A stretch of 64,000 nucleotides of DNA from the NCBI RefSeq assembly GCF_039555335.1, contig NC_092628.1:30599409-30663408 (forward strand), in the 5' to 3' direction. The notes below the pieces were generated by a model that worked only from the letters and a program-made list of their open reading frames with translations, did not search any database and was not told where the DNA came from. The stretch is from Amphiura filiformis. Its lineage: Eukaryota > Echinodermata > Ophiuroidea > Amphilepidida > Amphiuridae. Positions 25,839 through 39,839 of this stretch are shown piece after piece. Position numbers and translations under genes: made by a program. Every line of letters starts with the position of its first letter. Position 1 is the stretch's first letter.

Positions 25839-26079
25839 ATCTCAAGTTCCTTTTATTATTGATGTTAACAGTATTAGGTTTTATCCGTATAGCAGACAAC
25901 GATAATGCACTCAGGAAATAATGCTACAATACAGTTATTAATAATAAAACTGACTTCAAATGGCTCCTATTGTAGCATCTTGATTTGTGCTGTAGGAATG
26001 TAGCAAATCCATAATGCAAATGTGATCATGACAAAAACTAAGCTGAATGTCAAATGAAATTGATTTTGCAATATGGCAA
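25839..26079. repeat. 241-bp direct duplication, copy 1
   Basis: Colinear without indels with 26316-26556 (offset 477) and differing at only a few bases. More diverged similarity continues beyond it (CATTTCAGGAA against CATCTCAGGAA). Confidence 0.9.
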
Positions 26080-26315
26080 TAGCCATAAGAAATGTGTAAC
26101 TTCTTTCAAATTGTCTTCAATATTGGGTGCATTTCAGGAATCATATGTCCATTTTCAATGGGATTTTCAGCGAAAACAGAATATTTGATATGAAATGAAA
26201 TGCAATTTTGTCAGAAACACTTCAATCTTATAACACATAGCTATGCCAGAGCCTAGGTTCTTTTACAATGTTGTCAATCATTTCAAGTTGTTCCACATTT
26301 CCAATCAGTTCACGT

Positions 26316-26556
26316 ATCTCAAGTTCCTTTTGTTATTGATGTTAACAGTATTAGGTTTTATCCGTATAGTAGACAACGATAATGCACTCAGGAAATAATG
26401 CTACAATACAGTTATTAATAATAAAACTGACTTCAAATGGCTCCTATTGTAGCATCTTGATATGTGCTGTAGGAATGTAGCAAATCCATAATGCAAATGT
26501 GATCATGACAAAAACTAAGCTGAATGTCAAATGAAATTGATTTTACAATATGGCAA
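26316..26556. repeat. 241-bp direct duplication, copy 2
   Basis: Partner of 25839-26079. Both begin ATCTCAAGTTCCTTTT and end CAATATGGCAA. Confidence 0.9.
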
Positions 26557-28600
26557 ATTTCTTTTATATTTCATTGTGTTCAGCTGCATCTCAGGAACTA
26601 CAAGTCCAATTATAGTGTTATAATTTTTAGTGTGCAAAATGTGACCTGATACAGGTGACTATAAAAATGAAAGTTGACTTTTGACAATAATACATTAGTA
26701 TCCTTCAATCTCAGTTACGTGTTGGTAGTATTCAGGAAGTTGTATACTAAAGGCAATGATGTCTGGGGAAATGCAGACATAAATTTGACCCTTGATTACA
26801 CACATTTTTTAGATTACAAAATCTTGCCCATTTTGGGTTGATGTTGGATGGTATTTTTGGGTCCACAGGGGGACAGGTTTTCAAGCATGGCAAACACTCA
26901 TGTTGTGTTGTTATGAATGCAACAATGGGTGGTAAGTTGGTAACATTTTTTTTTATAAAAGAACAAAATCTTCAGAAGACATCGGAAGAATTAGTATCAA
27001 AAGTAACTACTACGGTACTAAAAATCACAAAATGCCCCTGACCCAAACTGTGGAGACATATCTATCTATTGCCCACACTGTAATCTCAACTCTGCATCAA
27101 ATCTTCATCTTCTGTTACAAAGAAGATGGTTCAAGTTGGTCAGCTGGCACCAGACTGACGTCATTATGTCATCTGCATCTTAGATATCACTTCATAAGAC
27201 AGCTGGAGGGCAAAGGGGTCATCAATTTTACCACCACTCTGAAGTTGAAGTCTATCTATGCAATTATAAGGTCCATCATTGATGAGTATTCCAGATGGCA
27301 TCTCAAGAATCACAGACCTAATAAACTAAATCATGTCTTTTATCAGGATTACAAACATGACCATGATGACATGGGATGATGAGTTATCAGGCTAATATGA
27401 TATTAATTTAAAAAATTTTGGGTCAGCAATTAAACAACTGGGAAATACCCACAAAGTACCTCAACAAGCTTGAGTTGTATTTTTTGTGATGCATGTTTGT
27501 TCAAAATCCTATGTTTCATTAGATTTTGCTGATTCAGCCCCTGTAAACCTTGGTAACAGTATGTTATTAAAGGCACCAAGTACAAATACTGTCATGTATG
27601 CCACTCCCTTTAAAAAATAAATTTGTCATGAAGACATGAACTGCATAAACAAAATAGCCAGATCTGCACAGAACTACACAGATTGTCCCATGAGCAAAGC
27701 ATTTCAGAGTTTCAATTTGTTCTCATCTGTAAATGTATTTTGAATACAAATCTGAACATATAATTTCATCAAGCTGCTTTGAATTTCAAAGCCACCTGGA
27801 AAAAGGAAATATTACTAAATACAAGCATAGCAGAGAGAGCTAAAATATAGAAAAATATTCCTAAATATAAAACCAGCATTACCATACAGGTGCTATATTT
27901 CATGATTGATTTCCACATGTCATTCACATTTGTTTTCAAAAGTTCATTCTACTCAAGTAGCCTTCCATATTAAACACCTTACAATCCCAAATTTTCATGC
28001 ATTTTCCCATTTAAGCAAGCATTAATTTGAAGCATATGTAAAATTAAATGAAGCATACACATGGTAAATGATGTTGCATAAGACACATATGATATGTGAC
28101 CTTCTTATTAAGCCTTCACGTCAACACAAGGGTATAGTCTAGTGAAAACATACATTCTGTATTACTTTCACATTTTACACCTCATGCCAAAGTCGGAAAT
28201 ATACTCAATTTTTCCCACACTGTTTTTCGATATTTTACCAATTCAACAGACAAACAAAAATATTATGTCATGCTAAAGGCTCAAATATCTGACCAAATTA
28301 CTTTGTGAAAAAAATCAACCCTGTAAAAATTTGTGGTTTTGGAGACTTAGCATTGCAACTGAATGCCAGATTGGTGAGATCTTCCTTAAGGCCAAGTGTG
28401 TAGAGAAAGCATACTATGTGTAGATGAATATTGGAAGATGGAAAGATGACATTTATCTAACCGTCTTCACCGAAAGTTGGTACACAGATTCCAATATTCT
28501 ACACACATACTTTTGCAAAATGTCAGCAGTCTTTGATTTGCTATCAAGCATAACACAAATGTATGTACCGTACAAATGTACATTGAAAACACATTTTGTT
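26557..28600. other. Intronic, nothing recognised
   Basis: The 115-codon plus-strand frame at 27032-27379 has no recognised motif or splice context. The remainder is AT-rich unique DNA. Confidence 0.4.
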
Positions 28601-29262
28601 CATATCTACTGAAGATAAAAATTTACCGCTATCTTCGCTGAAGATAACATATTATTGCTATCTACTGAAGAAAACATTTTATTGCCATCTACTGATGATA
28701 ATATATTTACTGAAGATAATATTTTATGGTCATCTGAAGATAACATTTTATTGCAATCTACTGATGATAACATTTTATTGCTATCTATCAAAGACAACAT
28801 GTCATTGCTATCTACTGAAGATAACATTTTATTGGATTTATTGATATCTACTAAAGATAACGTTATATTGCTATCTACTGAAGATAACATTTTATTGGAT
28901 TGTATTGATATCTACTGAAGATAACATTATATATTGCTATCTACTTAAGATAACATGCTATTGCTATCTACTGATCATAACATAAATATTGTTACCTATC
29001 GAAAAATAAAATTTTATTGCTATCTACTGAAGATAGCATTTTATTGCTATCTCGAGGTAAAATTTTATTGCTATCTACTGAAGATAACATTTTTATTGCT
29101 ATCTCCTGAAGATAACATTTATTGCTATCTACTGAAGATAACATTTATATTGCTATCTCCTAAAGATAACATTTATTGCTATCTACTGATGATAACATTT
29201 TTTTGCTATCTACTATATGTAACATTTTAATGCTACTGATGATAATATTTTATTGCATTTTT
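28601..29262. repeat. ~30-bp stem-loop minisatellite, block 1
   Basis: Degenerate repeats of ATTGCTATCTACTGAAGATA followed by ACATTTT. The core TATCT-ACTGA-AGATA is a 5-bp stem with a 5-nt loop, so each unit can fold. Because the period is near a multiple of three, spurious open frames appear on both strands (10-residue repeats such as NILLLSTED and NKMLSSVDS). Confidence 0.95.
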
Positions 29263-29538
29263 TATCATACCATTAAGCATTTTAACACAAAACATCAAAG
29301 GTACTAGCTTCCTTGTATTGTTAATACTATGTCATTTGTGCATATTAAATATATTAAGCCCTTTTCAATCATTCTATTGCTGTTTTATGCTGCAATTTGT
29401 GATCATGTCTAAAATATTATTTTTGAAATATTAATAATTTTATGGTATGAAAAATTCATTATTTGGTTCAGCGTCAACATGTCATGTCATACTGGGTTCA
29501 GCATATGATGTCTAATAGTCTAATGTCTAACTAATAGT
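29263..29538. other. Non-repetitive spacer between minisatellite blocks
   Basis: AT-rich sequence without the stem-loop unit. Contains a short direct repeat of the CATGTCAT and GGTTCAGC type near 29467-29505. Confidence 0.5.
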
Positions 29539-30312
29539 ACTGCTATCTTCTGAAGATAACATTTTATTGCGATCTACTGAAGATAACATTTTATAGCTAC
29601 ACTGATGATAAAATTGTATTGCTATCTACTGATGATGAAATTGTATTGCTATCTATCCAAGATTTAATTTCATTGTTATCTCCTGAAGATAACCGATGAT
29701 AGAATTTTACTGCTATCTACTGATGATAACATTATATTGCTATCTACATAAGGTAACATTTGATTGCTAACTACTGAAGATAACAGTCTTCGCCATCTTC
29801 CAATGATGAAATTTTATTGCTATTTATCCAAGATAACATTTTACTGCTACCTACTGAAGATAACACTTTAATATTGCTATACATTCAAGATAACATTTTA
29901 TTGCTACCTATCCAAAATAACATTTTACTGTTATCTCCTGAACATAACACTTTATTGCTATCTACTGAAGATACATTTTATTGCTATCTATCAAAGGTAA
30001 TATTTTATTGCTATCTACTACAGTAAACTTTTTATTGCTATCTACTACAGTAAAAATTTTATTGCTATATACTAAAGATAACATTTTATTGCTATCTATT
30101 AAAGACAACATTTTATTGCTATATACTGATAACATTTCACTGTTATCTACCGAAGATAGAATTTTATTCATATCTACTGACGATAACATGTTTGTTGTAT
30201 CTGCTGATGATAATAATTTATTATTACATACTAAAGACAATATTTTATTGCTATCAACTGCAGATAACATATTATTGCTATCTACCACAGAATAAAAGTT
30301 TATTGCAATGTC
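29539..30312. repeat. ~30-bp stem-loop minisatellite, block 2
   Basis: Same unit as block 1 with more variation (TATCTATCCAAGATAAC, TATCTACTACAGTAAA). Continuous from CTGCTATCTTCTGAAGATAA to TTTATTGCAATGTCTGC. Confidence 0.95.
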
Positions 30313-32202
30313 TGCAGAGGTCTTTCACTTTAAATCTTACCTGCTTCAAAGATTGTTTCATAGTCCTTATTAATATTTCCTTTTGAGCATTTTTAAATTA
30401 ATTTCTGTGTTCAAAGTCCCACAGGAATTCTGTTTCATTACTACAAACTGCAACCATTGTTGATGATGAAATATCGTCTGCATCATCAATGCATAAATGA
30501 CCTTTTACAATATGACAAGCGAATGGACATTAAGTTATAAATTGAAACAAATACTGACACCTGCATTCTCCAAGGAGAAAATGATCAGACTTGATGGGAA
30601 CATTACTTAATGGCTCCTACAATTGCATTACATGTACATCAAGTCAAGAACAAAAATAACTGTGATTTGTAATGCACTTACAAAATCCATTTGGCCCAGC
30701 GCACTTTGCCATTGATCATGGTTACCTTAAGGTTATTTGGGCTGTTTAGAGGTTTAACAGATTGGTTCCAGATATTCTGGATAGATGGTTACATGGATAC
30801 ATAAAATTCAAGCAAGTTACAGAAGTCTTGAACAATGAAATGTCAAAGCTACAAGTACATCTGATTTGAAGAAAGTCTTTCACCACACTAAAACAGAAAG
30901 ACCATGCCATCTTTCAGTCCTGAAATTGTGAAATTGCATAATAATAGCAATATATCACCACTTGTTGTCATGAATGGTTTGTTTACCCTATTCCTTTATT
31001 CCCAGCAGAAAAAAAACCAAGAGCCGTTTTTTCTTTCTTCAAATATCTATTGATGCAATTGATCAAACACATGTCGAGCTGTCCTCTCATTTTGCCCTAT
31101 TTTACACATTTTATTTTATTATATTGCACAGCCTGTCTTTGTCAATGCCACAAACCGAGATCAATACATCCACAGGTAGCAATTTCCGGAAAGAGAACCA
31201 TCGTATGTACCAATGAATAACCCGATCTTATAAGTGCAAATAGATATATAGAAGACTAACGTGAAGCAGACCATCAATAATTTAGTGATGGGATCAATAC
31301 TGCCATGTGGAAGATTACTTAACAAAACTCATGCTATACACTGCTACTTTTCAGAAAGGTAAGTAATTCTATATGGAGAAGATGAGATTTAAATTGACCA
31401 CTTACAGTACTGTTGCTTCTAACCTATCATTTTAATGATTTCCGCATGACTAGGATTTTGCTGTTAAATCACAGCACACTAAACATCGCAATAATTTATC
31501 AGGAAACGTTTAACCAATATACAGGCAAGTTAAATCTTTTTCATCCAAAGTTGGCTTAAAATGTGGATATAAGTAGGCTTCTTTGGCTTCCTGTAGGCGA
31601 TTTCAACACCAAAATGTGACATGTTAGAATTCAGGATTTAAATAAGCTTTAAAATATTTATTGTCAAATCAGTTACAAGTACACTTTTAATGTGAAGGAA
31701 GAACTTTTAGGAAAGTTTAGATTCATTTTAATTCCCATGTGTTATCGATTTCTACATGTAATTGTTTTTGTTTTGTTTGAACATTTTTAAGCCTATCAGA
31801 TTTAGTTAAAATTTGTAGAAAGACTTGTTGACTGAACATGAATTGGACAACCCATGCGAAAGGGTGCATTTAACGTAAATTCATTATGGTTTCAAGGTTT
31901 TTTTGCATACCAGTACTGAATAAGTTAAAACTTAAATTTACATGTCAAAGTTGATTGATATTTTAAAACATTTTCATTGATTTTTCATCATAATTGTTGA
32001 CATCATAATCACCATTAGTGACAATGGTTTTGAGATCATCTTTTAGTAAATATTTCAATATTTATTCACTGTGTAAGTTGGCAATTTGGCGTTGAATGGT
32101 ATGTGACATGACTTTATACACCTTTGCAATTACAACTGTCAACAAGAATATGAGATTCAAATTAAATCAAATATAAGCATTTTCCAACTGACTTTGCTTG
32201 TA
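30313..32202. other. Intronic, nothing recognised
   Basis: AT-rich unique sequence. The short plus-strand frame at 30974-31216 shows no recognisable motif. Confidence 0.45.
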
Positions 32203-32755
32203 TATTGCTATCTACTGAAGATACCATTTTATTGCTGTCTACTGATGATAACATTATATATTGCTATCTGGTGAAGATAGATACCATTGTATCCTGAAAA
32301 TAACATCTCTACTGATAATATTTTATTGCTATCTACTGAAGATAACATTTGACTTCTATCTCCCAAAGATAACATTTCACTGCTATCTACTGGAGATAAC
32401 AATTTATTGCTATCTACTGATAACACTTCATTGCTATCTACTGATGATAACATTTCATTGCTATCTACTTACGCTAACATTTCACTGCTATCCAAGTACT
32501 GATGATAATATTTTATTGCTATCTACTGAAGAAAACATTTCACTGCTATCTACTGAAGATAACATTTTACAGCTCCTGAAAATATCATCTATACTGATGA
32601 TAACATTTTATTGCTATCTATTGAAGATAACATTTTGACTTCTATCTCCCAAAGATAACATTTCACTGCTATCTACTGAAGATAACATTTCATTGCTATC
32701 TACTGATAACACTTCATTGCTATCTACTGAAGATAACACTTAATTGCTGAAGAGA
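32203..32755. repeat. ~30-bp stem-loop minisatellite, block 3
   Basis: TATTGCTATCTACTGAAGAT units resume. A segment of about 300 bp appears duplicated inside the block: the run CTGAAAATA..CATCT..ACTGATGATA..TTGACTTCTATCTCCCAAAG occurs near 32293 and again near 32576. The block is flanked on both sides by CATTTTCCAACTGAC..TTGCTTGTAT (about 32176 and 32872), i.e. direct flanking repeats. Confidence 0.9.
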
Positions 32756-33657
32756 AAGTTGGCAATTTACAGTTATTGTTATTTGGTGTGACTAACTTCA
32801 CACACCTTGTCCTTGCCATTACTGTCATCAACAAGAATATGCGATTACAATCAGAAGTACTTATTTTAAGCATTTTCCAACTGACCTTGCTTGTATTTTT
32901 TTCTACAATTGAAAGCAAATATGAAAATACATATTCAAAAGCACTTACCCAATACATGTGATATTATTCTTGTCTATTTTATGGATTCCAAGCTGCAGGT
33001 GGTATGTATGTATATTGCCATTTTGAGATACAATGCTGTTGCTAAAATTCATGAAGGGGCCATCTTTACATGTGCAAAAGGATGAGGCATACATATAGTC
33101 CGTCTACATTGTTGGTTGAAAGTCCTCCTAGATACGTTTATATATAAACACATATTGAACATGTTGAAGTGTTTAAAATGTGTTATCCATTCAAGATCTA
33201 ATCTCTTTTGGTGAAGATTGGTATAAACTTGGTTCAGTCAATTTTACATTTTGTCACCCATATTTATGGCAGTCTGTACAGCTAGCAGAGTCAATTGCCC
33301 CTTTAACATTTAAACTTGACACCCTCCCTTAAAAATGTAAAAATATCTACTTTTTGGACTAACATTACATTTTCACACAAATGTCATGTTTATTGACCCA
33401 AAAAATACATAATTAAATTTAGAAAAATACAAAAATTATATTTGATTACATTAATAAATAAAATAAGAAATAAACTAAATATATATTTTAAACCACCCAA
33501 AATGACACCATTGTTTTCAATAGATGTGGGCAGCGAACTGCTACATGTATTTTTAACTTCTAATTGCATTTCAAGTATGGTATAATTTAATTAAATCTGT
33601 GATAACATGATATACATATAGGTAATTAGTCATTTTAGTATGCATATTGGAAACAGG
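32756..33657. other. Intronic; flanking duplication then unique DNA
   Basis: 32760-32900 repeats, in diverged form, the sequence just before block 3: GTTGGCAATTT, CACACCTT..CC.TTAC, CAACAAGAATATG.GATT and AAGCATTTTCCAACTGAC all match 32075-32200 in order. The rest is AT-rich with no gene. Confidence 0.55.
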
Positions 33658-33661
33658 TTAA

Positions 33662-34038
33662 AGGCCAATTCAGTGATTTGCTCATCCGGAGGATCGTAAA
33701 AATCATTGAAATTAAGATTTTGGCACCTTTGTTGGTGTTATATATAGATGTGCTTACATAGCTTGCTAGTGGTTAAGCTGATAAACAAAAAATATTTTAT
33801 ATAAATCTGTAAATGTAGGGTAATTCACTCCTCAAAATAGATAAATTAGTTACATGTATTTGAATGGGGCTTCAACTTAGTGAATAATACTGCTATTTTG
33901 CTAGTTTTTGCCAATGGGTTTTTTAATTTCAAAAATACCATATTTTAATGACAATTTTAATGACTTATCCTTCGCTTTTTGGCAATTTATATACATTTAA
34001 AAATTTTTACACTTTTGCTAACATCATTAAATGGGCCT
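33662..34038. mobile_element. TTAA-flanked element, family T3
   Basis: TTAA at 33658-33661 and 34039-34042. AGGCCAATTCAGTGAT (left) is imperfectly inverted as ATCATTAAATGGGCCT (right). The left segment with TTTGCTCATCCGGA is found inverted at about 62140-62208, so this is a family. Confidence 0.7.
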
Positions 34039-34042
34039 TTAA

Positions 34043-37000
34043 CAGAATGTGAACCACGGTACGCAATTAGTGCAATTTGTACCATAAAAGGCAAGTGTTT
34101 TTTTTTTGTTTATACGGCTGGGTGTTTATCTGACATTTTAAACTGAAAGCATCTTTTACCTTCAGGGTATTTTTATCAGTTGCTATCACATCTGTTATGC
34201 AAGAATAATCATTGACAAAATAAGTAGAGAAATGTGAAACACTGTGTGCCAAGGGAATTTCGTAGCAGAAAAAAGGCGAACTTTGTAATGAGATGACTTT
34301 TATCTTCTAGTACTGCTCTACAAAAACAAAGCCTATGTTTTAACTTTTTAGAGGAGAGGAATTAATCCTTTTGAAATGTGATTATATTGATGTAGTAAGC
34401 CAGTAAAGCCACTCATGTGAAAAAAAGCAACCCTTTGTTTCCTAAAATAATGAATTATCTTTAAAAATTTGATCAAATATGCTAAATTTGGTTTTCCGTT
34501 CGGATAATTCCAACTTATTTTGTTGTATCTATTTGGAACTTGGATTGAAGGTATGTAAAGTTCAACATTGTGTCTACAATGACAAATCCTACTATTTGTC
34601 AATGTACTGTAAGAGTAGACATTTTGGTGCTTTTCACGTTCCAAGATGCTACCGCGAAAATACCAATGCACAAATATTTACGTACCTATAGTTCAATGTA
34701 AGAAAACTGAGAATTGCAAATTTTAAACCGAGGAAACCGTTCAAAATTGGCAAATCGCGAAAAACTAATCACACGAAAAATTGCACTTATACAGTAATGC
34801 AGCTTTCATATGGATTATCCTGTGAAATTGAATTTCTCTGCCTGACAAAATCCTATGTCATTTGAAACAACACGAAAGGACAAAGTTGAGTTGAATGAAT
34901 GAATATAAATAACATGGATTTTAAAATAAAGCTATGTAAGTACACACCAGCATCCACTACTTTTATAAGTGATGGGAAGATCAGATGTTTTGGTGCAAGC
35001 ATTTTTCTGATATTTAAGCAAAACATCCAGTTTTTAGCATTTAAAAGCCAACTCTGCGAGTTGTGTCCGGGCAGCAAACACAAAAATGTTTTAATATCAT
35101 AAATAAATGTTTGGTTTATATATTAAGGTTTTTTTTATATAATCCAACATTTAAAATGCTTCCAGGACAATGTTTTGTGTTTTATGAAGGTGTGTGGGGA
35201 CAGGATGGGGGGTGTGTGTGTGCATTTGTGAATGCCGGCAAACGAGGACCCGTACCAGAACACACCCTACACAAACGAGGACGCACACTTAGAACTGAGG
35301 ACGTACCTTACCAGAAGATCTCAAATAGCATAAAAACATGTTTAAAACAGGTCCACGGTCAAGTCCACGGACGGTTGTAAGTATCCAATCCCCCGCAACG
35401 TGTATAAATGAAGTCCACGGTATATCGATTACAGGGGTCAAAATTTTTTTTTTTCTAAGGGGCTATTTCCAATTTTAAAAAATAATAATCGCCCTGTATG
35501 TTTTTCCAATGGGGCTCTTTTAAGCTTCAAGAGGGCTATTTTGAAATCCCCACTTCTCTCATTGGTAATTATCTCCTCACATTGAAAACAATATCGACGG
35601 TGATTCGTATACATGTACAACTGAAACTTGCTCTCAGACTGTTCTCTCGGACTCAGTCCACACTTCACTCTCGATCTCATGCAACAATGAACAGGTTACA
35701 ACTTAGAAGAAAGGGAGTGAACTTACAGTATGAATTTTTATGAAATTGAGTGTCTTTGTCAAATTGTCATTTGTGTCTATCGGCTGAATATTTCTTTACT
35801 AACTGCTAGGGCTGCAGTGCTGCCAATACTTATCATAAAACGATCCATTCATGCAAAGTTTCACTTGCATAGTTATGCCCACGACGACTGATGAAATCAT
35901 GAATGAATGTTGGTTTGATTGACATCTGTGTACATGTGTAAGTGACAAGTGTACACTGGTATGTATTATATAGGTCAGTGAGTGCGACATGTGCGCAATT
36001 ATACACGATGGTCGCGTACATCTTATAATGCATATATGCAACATACACATTTTTAATTTTATATTATGAATAATTCATTACATGGGCTGAAATAACTTTG
36101 GCATTTAAAAGTGAATGGAAAAATCGTCTGGAAATTTCAGATTTTGCACCTTCGAAATGAAAACAGATTCGGGCACTAAACTTCTTAATTTAGTTCTGAT
36201 ATTTAGTTTTTGGATGGGGCCGATTGTTGTGCTTTTGTATATTTTTTTTCGCCCTGGTTCACCTTTGTTTGGGGGCTATTTTGAACAAATGAGGGGAGAA
36301 TCGCCCTTCGCCCCCGTGTTTTTTGATGCCTGGTCGATTAATAGCTGATGTTTGCGTCCTCGGTTAGAAAAGAGAGGAAAGTTAAAAGTCAAGGTCCTCT
36401 TTGGACCGCATTTACAAACAGGGGGTGTGTGTGGTTTTTTTTTTTTTTTTGGGGGGTGACAGGTTGCTTATCTCAAAATTGTATAAACCAGATACAAAAG
36501 TATCAAAGTCAAGTTGCAAAAATTCAAAGTACCGGTACCATAAAAAGATGGACAGTGTTCAATATAAATCTCTTGCATATATTTTATTTGTTTATTTCCC
36601 AATAACTGTTATTCAGTGCTGACTGCCACTATCCCTGCTTATATATTTTGGGCAGATCCAATTTACGCTACCTAATCTGATTTTATTTTTGGCTGGTCGG
36701 CCCTGTAGGATTTCGTCTTCTCATACCGCAACCTGTTCTAGGGCCTATTTTTAATTCTGACACCATCTTGGCATGTACCGTATTTAGATTTATTCAATCT
36801 ATTAGCACAGATAAGGCAATAACCTTTACAAATTGACCCCAATCCAACTGATTATGCCTTGCATTAGATGCTGGAACTGCATGCGCTGCAGCAAAACCCA
36901 CGCTTCATAAAACATTGTGCGATATGAAGCACGTTACAACAACAATAAGTGTTTACTTGACCAATATTCAACATTGCAGTGACGTAATAAAATCCATTGT

Positions 37001-39839
37001 AATAAAAAGTTGGAATTTCATCTTGTTTTTTCAATCAAACAAGCAATGCTAACATTTCACACTTTATAGCATAAAATCTGCACCGTGTTTGTCGCGGTTT
37101 TATATCAGCGATGGTTAACACTGATAACAGGCAAAAAGGCCACGCTATCTACTCTTACTATGAATCTAAGTAATCCATTCTCGTAATACAATTATTTAAT
37201 CAGCTAGCCATGCAGGTTTAGGTTTTATTGCCAGCCACGCTGGCCACTGACATGTAGCAATTACTCTGTCTACAACATCTTCTTAATGATTAAACATGAG
37301 CAAGTGGAGATGATACAGATACTGACATAAATGTTGCTAAATTGAATTAATGTTTTAGCCAAGTCCACTATTTATGGCCTCAAGTTACAAAAAGTATTTC
37401 GTTTCATATGCTTTGGTTACGACTAACAGAACATCTTGTTTCGTCGAGATGTTTCCCGAAGTTTCACAGGTGTATTGTGAAAAGTAAATTACATAGCCTA
37501 AGGAACTTTATAACATTAACACTTCAATCAAAACTGGTTCAAACCATGTTATAACTGATAGTCAGTCATTCCATGGCAGAGAAATTGCAAACAAATGACA
37601 TTCCATGCAAAGAAAAAAACTGAATTGATGCGTGTCATCAATAAAATACAAAATCTTAAGAAATTGATTTCAGCATTAAATTTTACCAAATTGCAGCTTT
37701 CAAAAAGTAAATTTCCAAAATTTTGTTCTATGAAGGGGTTTTCTGATAACTTATAGGCTAATGTTCACACTGAAAACAGTACAATTTAATAGCAACAGAA
37801 AGATGCTAAAAGAAAGGGGGTGCTTCCCTGAATATTTGATATCATCAGTTGTCAAAAAATGCACGATTAGATATATGCAAACAAAGGTAATGATTGCCTG
37901 ATGTAGTCCAGATTCCAGAATTGATGAAATTATACACCGTCTCTATTTGATATATAACTGCGTCTAAGATGGGTAGTTTTTTTTTCCTTTTGTGTCTCTG
38001 CTAGGTTTCAATGGTATTGATTTCTACCATGCATCGGAATGAACTAACGCTGCAATTAAAATTTCAACAAGGGAAATTAGAGCATGAGGAAAAGATGAAG
38101 AAACGAGTATAGTCAAAGGCTACGACTCAATACATTTGACGTATGCATGCATGTGATTGGATGAAATGAACTTCCATTGCCATTAGGGGTTGGCTAGGTA
38201 GTGGAGGTATTTATAACTTGTTAAATTTTGATGAGTAATTCATCTGGTTCTGGTCAGTTACATATGACATTATATGATGAGAACTAATAGGACAATTTGA
38301 GATGACAACGGATGTGTAAGTGACTCTGGCCTTAAATGTCATAGTGTCATGTCAATCTGGATTTATTGAGCTTACATACTTTAGATATTATCTTTTTATG
38401 CTGTATATATATATTTCTTATGGAGAAATTTTGAAAATCAGCTGCATGCTTGTCTATCTTTTCACCTGTCCTAATTCATGAGTAATGCTTCTGAATTTGG
38501 CAACCAGGCCAGCTGCAGAATTCTAAGCACAAATATATCAGATTATCAGATTAATTTACGATGACTGCAAATTGAAGGAAAATATCTAAATGAGAGAATT
38601 TGACAAATAAAAATTTTGCATTGTTTTCTCTCTTAAATTAGCAAAGAAATCTTTAAATGAACAATCTTCATGTCTTGGCGGTGTATGTTTGCATCTTGGC
38701 TATGTATGTTGATATGTCTTGGTGATTTGGAAGCACATATTTCCACGCAGATCAGAAACTCATGTCACAATAAACCACAAATGCCATTCCACCGCAATAC
38801 TTGCTCAGTGCTTACACACATAGTAACACACGCACATGCACTCAAGTACATGTACATGAACATAAATCCATGTTGGATCCAATAACCGTCCCACTTAAAA
38901 TAGTTCAGCCATTGACGTTACGAAACATTACCCCAAATGTCACTAGCCGTCAATCAAAACAAGACGCATGAAAGAGAGTCTGCTGCAGTCATTTGCTCAT
39001 TGCTCTCAGCAACATCAACATACAAACACTGTCACAGGCCTCCTACATGTTTGTAGTGATCATTTAATATTCAATCTGACATTGCCCCTATCTTTATATC
39101 ACATAACTGGTTACTAATTGATTTTTTTCATGTCTGTGTTGACCGTCAACAAGATGACAAGAAAAATGTCAATTACAACCTTGCCAATGAACAAATTGTG
39201 CAGAAAATGCATTGAACACGACCCAAGGTCATTACATCTTGCAATCAGTAGCAACACTGTTAATGAACAAAGCGCAGCATTGATTTATTTTCAATATATG
39301 CACCAATTCTGTCGTTTTCTTCACATTTTTTCAGTTTAAAAAAATCTTAATGTTATATTCTGCTACAATTACAATCAGTAAAGTTAATAACCACTACTTG
39401 CACAATTTATGCTCCGTTCTTGTTACGATGCTGCATTGTCACATGTGTCATTAACTTGTTTCAAATTGCCTGAATTTATCTTATTGTTACTTATTTTATT
39501 TTACTGCTCACAAACATAAAGCTCATCTAATGAACTGTGATATTTTGAAAAAACTAGGCAACCCACAATCAGAAAAACCAGACATGAGACCATAATTAGC
39601 TTAAATTATCCAGTGTCTGATAGCATCTTCTTTTTTTTTAACAAAGTGATTACATATATTAATCTAACTACATCACCAAGGCCATTAATTTCAAAGTCAT
39701 CTGAATCATATTCATTTTCACTGCGCATAAAAACAAGATTGTAATTTAAGAATTTATGAGTGTTATTAATGTGCATGTAGACTTAATTGCATAAAAACAG
39801 AAGGTCACAGAGTAGACCTATTTAACACTTCTCATATAA
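34043..39839. other. Intronic; mostly unique, minor repeats
   Basis: 34640-34790 carries GCGAAAA motifs like 22470-22690. 35200-35420 has recurring ACGAGGAC/GAGGACG and GTCCACGG motifs. 36430-36455 is a T/G homopolymer run. Short frames over 35.0-36.6 kb have no motif. No gene recognised. Confidence 0.35.

Noticed and set aside
27032..27379. A 115-codon plus-strand frame.
   Set aside because: No recognised motif, no flanking splice consensus, and no support for codon bias.
28606..30295. Repeat proteins of 90-108 residues on both strands.
   Set aside because: They are translations of the ~30-bp stem-loop minisatellite, open on both strands because of its periodicity.
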